From Corynebacterium sp. 122RC1 (GTDB lineage: Bacteria; Actinomycetota; Actinomycetes; Mycobacteriales; Mycobacteriaceae): a stretch of DNA of 64,000 nucleotides. The notes beneath the pieces were generated by a model that saw only the letters and a list, made by a program, of their open reading frames with translations, had not been told where the DNA came from and ran no database searches. Below are positions 19,509 through 27,104 of the stretch, piece after piece (position 1 is the first letter of the stretch; every line of letters begins with the position of its first letter). The stretch spans positions 62,001-126,000 of the forward strand of contig NZ_JANIKD010000002.1 of NCBI RefSeq assembly GCF_024580955.1. The letters run 5' to 3'. The position numbers and the translations under genes are program-made.

Positions 19509-20281
19509 AATGTCTGCCAGCTCGGCTTGTGCTCCAGCGCGTAGCGGTAGTACTCCAAGTTCTTGAGTTTGGCGGCGGCGGCTTCATCGACGATCACGGA
19601 GACGTGGTTGTGCATCTGCAGTGCCGACGCCGGGCAGTAGGCAGACACGGGTCCTTCCACCATCGCGGCGATGGCCTCTGCCTTGCCTTCGCCGAAGGCG
19701 AACATCACCAGGTGGCGGGCCTCCACGATGGTGCCAATTCCCTGGGTAAGCACATGGTGGGGGACCTGGGATTCGTCGCCGCCGAAGAAGCGTGAGTTGT
19801 CGCGCACGGTCGCCGGGTGGAGGGTCTTGATCCTGGTCCGGCTGCTCAGTGAGGAGCCGGGCTCGTTGAATGCGATGTGCCCGTCCGTGCCGATCCCTAG
19901 CACCTGCACATCAACGCCGCCGGCTGCGGCGATGGCGGCGTCGTAATCCGCGGCTGCCTGCTTGGGGTCTGTGGCGGTGCCGTCGGGGCTGTGGACGCGG
20001 GCGTCATCGATGTCGATGTGGCTGGTGAACTCGCGCCTGATCGTTTGGTAGTAGGTCTGCTCGTGTTCTTTGGGCAGGCCAACGTATTCGTCGAGGAGGA
20101 AAGCGGTGCAGTTGGCAAAGCTTAAGCCCTCCTCGCGGTGGCGTCGGATGAGCTCCTGGTAGGTGCCGATCGGGGTGGAGCCAGTGGCCAGTCCCAGGGT
20201 CTTGCCGGCCCTGACGTACCGTTCCAGGATGTCAGCGCCGATCCGTGCGGCCTCGTCTTGGCTGGTAATGATGATTTCCAT
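19505..20281 (-). CDS. nagB: Glucosamine-6-phosphate deaminase
   Basis: 258 residues, the bacterial NagB length. It converts glucosamine-6-phosphate to fructose-6-phosphate and ammonia, the last step of the pathway encoded here. Visible motifs are [16 protein letters not shown] (phosphate binding), [18 protein letters not shown], and [17 protein letters not shown]. It is the last gene of the minus-strand operon nanR-nanK-nanE-nagA-nagB; GGAAGGA precedes its start. Confidence 0.96.
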   Translation of the reverse strand: MEIIITSQDEAARIGADILERYVRAGKTLGLATGSTPIGTYQELIRRHREEGLSFANCTAFLLDEYVGLPKEHEQTYYQTIRREFTSHIDIDDARVHSPDGTATDPKQAAADYDAAIAAAGGVDVQVLGIGTDGHIAFNEPGSSLSSRTRIKTLHPATVRDNSRFFGGDESQVPHHVLTQGIGTIVEARHLVMFAFGEGKAEAIAAMVEGPVSAYCPASALQMHNHVSVIVDEAAAAKLKNLEYYRYALEHKPSWQTF

Positions 20282-20293
20282 GGTGCTTCCTTC

Positions 20294-21430
20294 CTAAACT
20301 TGTAGCTCGCCGCCGTAGTACACCCGCGTGTCTGTCCATGAGGTGGAAATGATGTCAGCCCGCATACCCACCTGCAGGTCACCGCGGTCTGTGAGTCCCA
20401 GCAGGCGGTGGCCGGTGGTGGCGGCGGTGATGACGGCTTGGGGGTCCAGGCCCGCGGTGATGTGGCGGCGCACTTGGTCGAACACATGAGAGGTGCCGCC
20501 GGCGATTGCGCCCAGGGTGCCGTCGTTGGTACTCAGGCGCGCTACGCCGTCCTGCACGGTCACTGCCAGCCGGCCAAGGATGTAGTGGCCATCGGCTTGG
20601 CCAGCCGCGCCCATGGCGTCCGAGACAAAGCTTGTGCGGCCTGCGCCGATGGTGCTGAGCACGAATTCCACGGTGTGGTCATCAAGGTGGACGCCGTCGG
20701 CCACCAGCTCCACCACGGCCAGGTCCTCGCCGGCTGCGCGCAGCAGGGCTGCCGCCGCGCCGGGATTGCGGTGGTGGATAGGGGGCATCGCGTTGAACAG
20801 GTGTGTTGCAGTGACCTGCACGCCGAGCTCAGCGGCGGTGCGCACGGCGGCGATGGTGGTGGGGAAATCGGCATCCGTGTGCCCAAAGCTGGCGATGATC
20901 CCATGTTCCGCGCACAGCTCAAGCAGCTCGCCAAGGTGTGCCGTTTCCGGCGCCAGGGTGACGCTGCGCAGGGTGCCCTGGGCCGCGTCGATCATGCGAG
21001 AGAACAGGGCGGGGTCGCCGGGGATGATCGCGGCTGGGTCTTGGGCGCCGCAGCGCAGCGTGTTCACGAAGGGCCCTTCCGCGTGGATCCCCACCATCGC
21101 CCCCTCATGAACAAGTTGGGCGAGCAGTTCCAGTTGCGGCAGGAGGAGTTCTTCGGGGAGGGAGACTGTGGACGCCAACAGGGTGGAAGTCCCGTGCGCT
21201 CGGTGGTGGAGTGCGGCGCTGCGGCAAGCGGAGAGGGGGTCGCTCGGGAAGGAGGCCCCGGCGCCGCCGTGATTGTGCAGGTCAGCTACGCCTGGCAGGA
21301 GGTAGCGCGGTTGCTCAGGTGCATCTGACGCCGGTACCTCTTCGATGCTGGTGATTATCCCGTGCTCCCATTCCACGCGCCGGTTGGGAAACACACCGCG
21401 TGGGGTGATGAGGGTGCCCGTCTCTTGCAT
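20294..21430 (-). CDS. nagA: N-acetylglucosamine-6-phosphate deacetylase
   Basis: 378 residues, an amidohydrolase. Metal and substrate ligands appear in DLHNHGGAGASF, the HAEGPF glutamate motif, the histidine of FGHTDADFPTT, TATHLFNAMPPIHHR and the catalytic Asp of SDAMGAAGQ. It removes acetate from GlcNAc-6-phosphate made by NanE, feeding NagB, which starts 12 bases downstream. nanE ends 9 bases before its start. Confidence 0.96.
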   Translation of the reverse strand: MQETGTLITPRGVFPNRRVEWEHGIITSIEEVPASDAPEQPRYLLPGVADLHNHGGAGASFPSDPLSACRSAALHHRAHGTSTLLASTVSLPEELLLPQLELLAQLVHEGAMVGIHAEGPFVNTLRCGAQDPAAIIPGDPALFSRMIDAAQGTLRSVTLAPETAHLGELLELCAEHGIIASFGHTDADFPTTIAAVRTAAELGVQVTATHLFNAMPPIHHRNPGAAAALLRAAGEDLAVVELVADGVHLDDHTVEFVLSTIGAGRTSFVSDAMGAAGQADGHYILGRLAVTVQDGVARLSTNDGTLGAIAGGTSHVFDQVRRHITAGLDPQAVITAATTGHRLLGLTDRGDLQVGMRADIISTSWTDTRVYYGGELQV

Positions 21431-21439
21431 GATCCGCCC

Positions 21440-22144
21440 CTACTTGCTGGCTGCTTGGCTCACGCTGTTGGCAAATTGGGCGGTCACAAACGCGACGTCC
21501 GTGATGGCGGTGCCCACGATGATCGCGTCCGCCCCGGCCTCGATGCCGAGCGCTGCCTGCTGCGGGGTGTGGAAGCGGCCTTCGCCGATGAGGAAGACGT
21601 CCTTGCCCAGAAGTTGCCGAATCTCCCGAATGAGCTCAAGGTCGGGGCCCTCGGTTTTGGCGCGGTGTTCGGTGTAGCCGGCCAGGGTGGTGGAGATGAC
21701 GTCGGCGCCGGCCTGATGTGCGGCAACGGCCTCTTCGGCGGTGGCGATATCTGCCATGGCCAGCGCGTTGTGCTCGTGGACCGCGCGGACTTGCGCGGCA
21801 AAATCGGAGCCGTCCTGGCGCGGGCGGGCGGTGGCGTCAATCGCCACAACTGCGGCACCGGCCTGGGCAACGGCCACCGCGGAAGCAACGGAGGGGGTGA
21901 TGTACACGCCGGTGTCGCCCTCTTTGGTGAGCCCAATCACGGGTACCTGCACCGCCTCTACCACGGCTTTGATGTCCTCCAGGCCGCCGTAGCCGCCGCA
22001 GCGGATGGCGGTGGAGCCCCCGGCCTCAGCGGCGCGGGCCAAAAAGGCGATGGTGCGGGTATCGCGCAGGACGTGGCCGGTGGGTGCCTGCGCAGACACG
22101 ATGAGCGTGCCGCGCACCTGTTGAATAAACGTTTGCAGATCCAT
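21440..22144 (-). CDS. nanE: N-acetylmannosamine-6-phosphate 2-epimerase
   Basis: 234 residues, a TIM barrel of the NanE family. The catalytic-site sequences CGGYGGLEDIKAV and GLTKEGDTGVYITPSV, the SVALID-like VVAIDATARPR and the phosphate-binding GEGRFHTPQQA and AIIVGTAITD are visible. It converts ManNAc-6-phosphate (from NanK) to GlcNAc-6-phosphate (for NagA). It lies between nanK and nagA on the same strand with short gaps. Confidence 0.95.
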   Translation of the reverse strand: MDLQTFIQQVRGTLIVSAQAPTGHVLRDTRTIAFLARAAEAGGSTAIRCGGYGGLEDIKAVVEAVQVPVIGLTKEGDTGVYITPSVASAVAVAQAGAAVVAIDATARPRQDGSDFAAQVRAVHEHNALAMADIATAEEAVAAHQAGADVISTTLAGYTEHRAKTEGPDLELIREIRQLLGKDVFLIGEGRFHTPQQAALGIEAGADAIIVGTAITDVAFVTAQFANSVSQAASK

Positions 22145-22162
22145 GATGTTTCCTTTGAGTTC

Positions 22163-23056
22163 TTAAGGGAGAAGTAGGCTGGCTGCGCCGATGATGGGGG
22201 CTTGGGGGCCAAGCGTGGCGACGCGCACAGGCACCTGGTCCATGGGTGGGATCGCGCCTGCGCGGACCCCGCGGGCAAAGGGTTCAGTGACAAACTCGCC
22301 GATGCCAGTCACGCCGCCGCCGAGTACGATGGCGTCAACGTCGATGGCGGAGGCGAAGCCGCCGATGGCCTCGCCGGCGCAGAAGAACAGTTCCGCCACA
22401 AACTCCCCCTCATGAGCACCACCGGGTGCGGCGATGCGGTCCATGATTTCGTGGAGGTCGTGCGCTTGCGGCCACCTGCCCGTGGCGTTGTATTGGCGCG
22501 CTACACCGGTGCCGGAGGCGAAGTCTTCGATCAGTGCGGCTTGACCATTCGGCAACCTGCCGTAGAGTCTGCGCAGTTCACCGGCGGTGTGGTGCGGTGA
22601 GCTCATGAGGGAGTGGTTGCGGACGATCGCGCCGCCCACCCCGGTGCCCAAACTGCAGAACAGAATGTTGGCGAATTCCCGCCCGGCGCCGAATCGTGCC
22701 TCGCCGAGCCCGAGCACGCGGACGTCGTTGTGCACTGCCACCGGCAGCCCGAATGCGCGCTCGACTTCCTGTTTGATCTGGGTGCCCGCCCAGCCCGCCA
22801 TGGTGGGGCCGGAAGAGACAACCTGCCCTGTGCTGGGGTCGATCACCCCCGGGGCGCCGATGCCGATGCCCGCCTTGGGGGCGTCGGAAAGCTCGAGCGC
22901 TTGCGCGATCGCCTCCAGCACCCCGGTGATCGCGTTGCTGCGCGGGGTGGGGATGCGCAGCTCGGCGGTGACGTGGGGCTGACCTGCGGCGTCGAGGGAG
23001 ACGGTGCCTGCGGCGATTTTTGTGCCGCCGACGTCCACACCAATGATTGTGCTCAT
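22163..23056 (-). CDS. nanK: N-acetylmannosamine kinase (ROK family)
   Basis: 297 residues. The ROK phosphate-binding loop is IIGVDVGGTKIAAGTV (5-20); further motifs are VHNDVRVLGLGEA and the GTGVGGAIV loop. It phosphorylates ManNAc released by sialate lyase. Where most ROK kinases have a zinc-binding CxCGxxGCxE, this one reads LRRLYGRLPNGQAALIEDF (near 160-175), with no cysteine. The ATG overlaps the nanR stop (ATGA), so the two are coupled; a longer in-frame start lies within nanR and is not credible. Confidence 0.93.
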   Translation of the reverse strand: MSTIIGVDVGGTKIAAGTVSLDAAGQPHVTAELRIPTPRSNAITGVLEAIAQALELSDAPKAGIGIGAPGVIDPSTGQVVSSGPTMAGWAGTQIKQEVERAFGLPVAVHNDVRVLGLGEARFGAGREFANILFCSLGTGVGGAIVRNHSLMSSPHHTAGELRRLYGRLPNGQAALIEDFASGTGVARQYNATGRWPQAHDLHEIMDRIAAPGGAHEGEFVAELFFCAGEAIGGFASAIDVDAIVLGGGVTGIGEFVTEPFARGVRAGAIPPMDQVPVRVATLGPQAPIIGAASLLLP

Positions 23057-23841
23057 GATTGCTCCCCGGAAGCCTCGGTGGGTGAGTGGGCGATCTTGGC
23101 GGCGATCGCCCTGCGCAGCGGCTCGTAGTGGGTGTGCACAAGCTGCTTGTATTCCTCGGCATCGCCGCGCTGGAGGGCCTGGACCATGTGCTCGTGAGCT
23201 TCCACGGTGGTGCGCATGTCCTCTGGGGGGCTCACCCCGAGCAAAGGGTTGGTGACGTTGTGGATTTCCCACATGGCCAGGGAGAGCTCCCGAATCAGCG
23301 GGTTGGGGAGGTCCTTGAGAAGGGCTTTGTGGAAGTTGTGGTCCTCCTCGGTAAACGGCTGGCCGGCTTCATACTTCTGCCGCATCTGCTCCACCAGCGC
23401 CTCTAGGTGGGAGACGTCCTGGTTGTGGAACTGGGCCGCGAGCGCGTCTGCCACCGCCATGTCAAGGATCACGCGGGTGTCCACTACATGCGAGAGGTTG
23501 ACCAGCGCGAGCTCCTCGTTCAGCGTGAGCCGCAAAATCAGGCCGTTGACCAGAGGGGCCAGGGACATCTTGCCCACGAAGGTGCCCGTGCCGTGGCGGA
23601 CCTCCAGCACGTCTAGGGAGACGAGGGTGCGGATCGCCTCGCGCACCGAGGAGCGGGAGACCCCCAACTGTTCGCAGATCGCAGACTCGGAGGGGAGGGG
23701 GTCGCCGGTGGTGAGGCCTTGGGTGCGGATGTACTGCTCGATGGCCTTCGTGGTGCTCGCGGCGCTGCTGGGTGCTTTTGCTGTGGGTGCTTTTGCTGTG
23801 GGCGGCGTGGGCTGGAGCAGGGGATCATCTGGTCTGCTCAT
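23053..23841 (-). CDS. nanR: GntR/FadR-family regulator of sialic acid genes
   Basis: 262 residues. A low-complexity N-terminus of about 30 (with TAKAPTAKAP from a 15-bp tandem duplication, 23771-23800) precedes a GntR winged helix (LPSESAICEQLGVSRSSVREAIRTL...GTGTFVGK, about 48-90) and an all-helical FCD ligand domain with the metal-site type residues D...H...H (NFHKALL, EHMVQAL). It is first in its operon and divergent from siaE, as for corynebacterial NanR, a repressor of nag, nan and sia genes relieved by a sialic acid or amino sugar intermediate. The effector is inferred from the family. Confidence 0.9.
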   Translation of the reverse strand: MSRPDDPLLQPTPPTAKAPTAKAPSSAASTTKAIEQYIRTQGLTTGDPLPSESAICEQLGVSRSSVREAIRTLVSLDVLEVRHGTGTFVGKMSLAPLVNGLILRLTLNEELALVNLSHVVDTRVILDMAVADALAAQFHNQDVSHLEALVEQMRQKYEAGQPFTEEDHNFHKALLKDLPNPLIRELSLAMWEIHNVTNPLLGVSPPEDMRTTVEAHEHMVQALQRGDAEEYKQLVHTHYEPLRRAIAAKIAHSPTEASGEQS

Positions 23842-24350
23842 GGTGGCTTCTTTCGTTCGGGGCAGTGAGTGATGTTGAGGTTATCGGCGTTGGGGCAGTG
23901 CGGCAGTGTGGCAGTGTGGCTGAGGTCTTTGCGGGTCACTAGGGCCTGTTGAGCGATATTTTTAACCCTCACACTTTTGGGGGACACTCGCTTTTGGTGC
24001 TCTGACCTGGGCGAATGTGCTGATGTGAAAAATCCTATCACAAAACCCTAGTAGTTGTCTGACGTCTGATGTATCGTGCAAAGTGACCATAAAGTGACCA
24101 TGTAACAGAGCTGTAGCAGAGCTGACGTGAGCGTTTTGGTTGCACCTCCAGTGCCCGCACAGGACGGAAACTGCACGGAAACTGCGAGTGCGAAAACTGC
24201 ATACAGGAACTTTGGACCTTGTGGTGATCGGTGCGCGCGAACAAGCGAGCATCGGAGCGCAAAAGTTTTGGGTCGCAAGGTGTCAAAAGGTTCCGCATCA
24301 AATTTGAGTTACCTTTTTTGATTGTCTTCATCTGGGAAAGGACTACCCTC
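23842..24350. promoter_or_regulatory. Divergent nanR/siaE control region
   Basis: 509 bases without a gene. From left to right: a short tandem GGCAGTGY run (about 23892-23917); a -10-like TAGGAT on the minus strand (24032-24037) for nanR; a candidate operator TTGTCTGACGTCTGATG (24055-24071); direct repeats AGTGACCAT (two copies, about 24079-24100) and AGAGCTG (two copies, about 24107-24124); and a siaE leader of probably over 150 bases with three GAAACTGC-type repeats (about 24168-24205). Spacing and order suggest NanR, and perhaps a CRP-type regulator such as GlxR, act here. Confidence 0.55.
24055..24071. promoter_or_regulatory. Candidate NanR operator
   Basis: TTGTCTGACGTCTGATG contains TTGTCTGAC, of the form commonly bound by FadR-type GntR proteins, and a directly repeated GTCTGA. 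It lies between the divergent nanR and siaE transcripts. Assignment is by position and family only. Confidence 0.35.
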
Positions 24351-25976
24351 ATGAGTTCCACAAACGAGCGGATGTTCACGCGCCGCGACTTCTTCAAGTT
24401 CTCCGGTGCCTTCGGTGCCGCTGCAGGTTTGGCCGTGGCGGTTTCCGCTTGTGCGCCAGCAGACACGAACTCCAGCGCTGGCCAGGCCTCCACTGGCGCG
24501 GATGCGTCGGCACTGAACGAGGACGGCACCATCACCGCCGCCATCTCCTACGAGCTCGGCACCAACGGCTACGACCCAATGGTCACCAGCGCCGCGCTCA
24601 CCGTCGCCGCCAACTGGCACACCCTTGAGGGCCTCACTGAGATCGACGCCGCCACCGGCGAAACCTACGCAGCCCTCGCATCCACCATGCCAACCGCCAA
24701 CGGCACCACCGCCGAGGTGCAGCTCCGCGAAGGCGCCAAGTTCCACGACGGCACCGACGTCACCGCAGAAGACGTGGTCTTCTCCTTCCAGCGCGTCCTC
24801 GATCCGGCAAACAACTCCCTCTACGCCAGCTTCATCCCATTCATTACCGACGTCACCGCCAAGGACGATCGAACCGTAGAGTTCACCCTGGCCCACGAGG
24901 TGGGTGTGTTCGCGGATCGTCTTGCCGTAGTGAAGATCGTGCCAAAAGCTGCTGTTGAAGCAGACCCAGATGCCTTCTCCGCCAACCCAGTGGGCACCGG
25001 CCCATACCGCATGACGGAAAATGGTGCGAACAAGACCATCCGCTTTGAGCGCTTTGATGACTACACCGGCCCTCGCCCTGCTCGCGCAGCCAAGATGGAG
25101 TGGCAGATCATCCCAGATCCTTCCACCCGCACCAACGCACTGCAGTCCAAGACCGTGCAGGCCATCGATTCCGTGCCGTACCTCTCCATCGACCAGCTCA
25201 AGGCAACCGACACCGTGGAGTCGGTCCAGGGCTTCGGTCTTCTGTTCGCCATGTTCAACAATGAGGCTGGCAACCCGTTCGCTGACGTGCGCAACCGCCA
25301 GGCATTCCTCTACGCGATTGACATGGGCAAGGTCATCCAGACCGGCCTTTCCGACCAGGCAACGCCTGCAACTTCCTTCCTCCATGAGGAGCACCCGAAT
25401 TACAAGCGGGCCGCAAACGTGTACTCATTCGACCAGGCCCGCGCACGCGAGCTGTTTGCTGAGACCGGTCTGACCAAGATGCGCCTTCTGTGCACCGACC
25501 ACGACTGGGTTCGCAAGTGCACCCCGCTCATCCAGGAGTCCCTGGTGGCTGCCGGCATCGAAGTGGAGTTCACGGAGAAGAAGTCCGCGGACGTCTACAA
25601 CACCATCGACGGTGTGCCAGGTGCATACGACGTTGTGATCGCCCCAGGTGACCCAAGCGTGTTTGGCACCGACCCAGACCTGCTCATGCGCTGGTGGTAC
25701 GCAGCAGACACCTGGACGGACACCCGTATGCACTGGAAGGGCTCTGCAGAGTACGAGCAACTCCAGACCATCCTCGCAGAGGGTCTTGAGGCAACTGACT
25801 CCGCAACCCAAGAGCAGAAGTGGGGCGAGGCCTTTGACCTCATCTCCGAGGCCGTGCCTCTCTACCCACTGTTCCACCGCAAGACCCCAACCGCTTGGGA
25901 CGGCACCACCTTGGTGGACTTCAAGCCAATCTCCGTGACCGGCTTGACCTTCGTCGGTGTTGGTTCCACCAAGTAA
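24351..25976 (+). CDS. siaE: Sialic acid ABC transporter, substrate-binding lipoprotein
   Basis: 541 residues, family 5 (oligopeptide/DppA-like) solute-binding protein. The N-terminus has a twin-arginine signal (TRRDFFKFSG, Arg11-Arg12) and a lipobox-like VAVSAC with Cys34, so it is probably exported folded and lipid anchored. The body carries typical SBP_bac_5 sequences (REGAKFHDGTDVTAEDVVFSFQRVLDP, NPVGTGPYRMTENG). In C. glutamicum the matching gene of siaEFGI binds N-acetylneuraminate. The ATG at 24351 is chosen because the Tat signal begins there and GGAAAGGAC precedes it; a longer frame starts at 24231. Confidence 0.88.
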   Translation: MSSTNERMFTRRDFFKFSGAFGAAAGLAVAVSACAPADTNSSAGQASTGADASALNEDGTITAAISYELGTNGYDPMVTSAALTVAANWHTLEGLTEIDAATGETYAALASTMPTANGTTAEVQLREGAKFHDGTDVTAEDVVFSFQRVLDPANNSLYASFIPFITDVTAKDDRTVEFTLAHEVGVFADRLAVVKIVPKAAVEADPDAFSANPVGTGPYRMTENGANKTIRFERFDDYTGPRPARAAKMEWQIIPDPSTRTNALQSKTVQAIDSVPYLSIDQLKATDTVESVQGFGLLFAMFNNEAGNPFADVRNRQAFLYAIDMGKVIQTGLSDQATPATSFLHEEHPNYKRAANVYSFDQARARELFAETGLTKMRLLCTDHDWVRKCTPLIQESLVAAGIEVEFTEKKSADVYNTIDGVPGAYDVVIAPGDPSVFGTDPDLLMRWWYAADTWTDTRMHWKGSAEYEQLQTILAEGLEATDSATQEQKWGEAFDLISEAVPLYPLFHRKTPTAWDGTTLVDFKPISVTGLTFVGVGSTK

Positions 25977-26022
25977 CAACACCGTTGCACGTAACGCTGC
26001 TGTAGAACCCAGCTAAGGAGAC

Positions 26023-26067
26023 CGCCGCCAACACTCATTGCCCATAAGAGCGCAAGTGTTGGCGGCG
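26023..26067 (+). promoter_or_regulatory. Strong hairpin between siaE and siaF
   Basis: A perfect 13-bp inverted repeat, CGCCGCCAACACT / AGTGTTGGCGGCG, with a 19-base loop and no T-run. Such stems after a binding-protein gene usually protect the upstream message or partly stop transcription, giving more binding protein than permease. Confidence 0.7.
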
Positions 26068-26138
26068 TTGCAATTCGCGCCTGTCCATGAGGGCTGGGTG
26101 TATGGATCACATGCTTTGAACTCGTAAAGGACCTCCCC

Positions 26139-27104
26139 ATGTCAAACCTCATCCGGCTGATTGGGCGCCGCCTCGTGGCGTTGCCGATCATGATCCTCGG
26201 TGTGACATTCCTTGTGTTCTTCATTATGTCCTTCAGTCCGGCGGACCCCGCCCGCTTGGCCTTGGGTGAGTCCGCTTCACTCAAGGCCCTTGAGGATTAC
26301 CGTGAAGCACATGGTTTGAATGACCCATTGCTGGTGCAGTACGGCCGCTTCCTGGTCAATATGTTCCAGGGAGATTTGGGAACCACCTCGGGTAATACCC
26401 CGGTGACGGACATTATCGCCCGCGCGTTCCCAATCACCTTGCAGCTCACCTTCCTTGGGTTGATCATCGCCACCGTGTTCTCCCTGGTGTTCGGCGTGAT
26501 TGCGGCGCTGTACCGGGACCGCTGGCCAGACCAGGTGATCCGCGTGTTCTCCATCGCGGCGCTGGCAACCCCGAGTTTCTGGTTGGCCATCCTGCTGATC
26601 CAGTGGCTGGGGACTATTCCGGGCGGTTGGGGAGTGTTCCCTGCGTTGGTGACCGCGTGGACGAAGTTCACGGAAAATCCGGCGGTGTACTTGAACAACA
26701 TGTTCTTGCCGGCTCTAGCGTTGGCGGTGCCTGTGGCGGGTTCGCTGACCCGCGTGGTGCGCACCGCCATGGTGGAGGAGCTGGATAAAGACTATGTGCG
26801 CACCGCCATCGGTTCCGGCATTCCTTACCGCGAGGTGGTGTCTCGTAACGTGCTGCGCAACGCGCTGATCACCCCAATTACGGTGCTCGGTTTGCGCGTC
26901 GGTTACCTCATGGGTGGTGCGGTGATCATTGAGATCATCTTCAACATCCAGGCTATGGGTCAGCTCATCCTGGACGGTGTGACGCGAAACGACGTCTACC
27001 TGGTTCAAGGCGTGACGCTCACCGTGGCCATTGCCTTCATCATTATCAACATCGTTGTTGACATGCTGTACGTGCTTGTCAACCCACGCATCAGGAGCAT
27101 CTAA
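26139..27104 (+). CDS. siaF: Sialic acid ABC transporter permease
   Basis: 321 residues, DppB-type permease: an N-terminal helix (RRLVALPIMILGVTFLVFFIM), then five more. The EAA loop that contacts the ATPase is visible as DYVRTAIGSGIPYREVVSRNVLRNALI. The stop overlaps the siaG start by one base (TAATG). AAAGGACC precedes the ATG. Confidence 0.93.
   Translation: MSNLIRLIGRRLVALPIMILGVTFLVFFIMSFSPADPARLALGESASLKALEDYREAHGLNDPLLVQYGRFLVNMFQGDLGTTSGNTPVTDIIARAFPITLQLTFLGLIIATVFSLVFGVIAALYRDRWPDQVIRVFSIAALATPSFWLAILLIQWLGTIPGGWGVFPALVTAWTKFTENPAVYLNNMFLPALALAVPVAGSLTRVVRTAMVEELDKDYVRTAIGSGIPYREVVSRNVLRNALITPITVLGLRVGYLMGGAVIIEIIFNIQAMGQLILDGVTRNDVYLVQGVTLTVAIAFIIINIVVDMLYVLVNPRIRSI

Noticed and set aside
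22163..23272. Longer start for nanK
   Set aside because: The extra 72 codons are an out-of-frame reading of nanR; the ROK motif begins right after the ATG at 23056.
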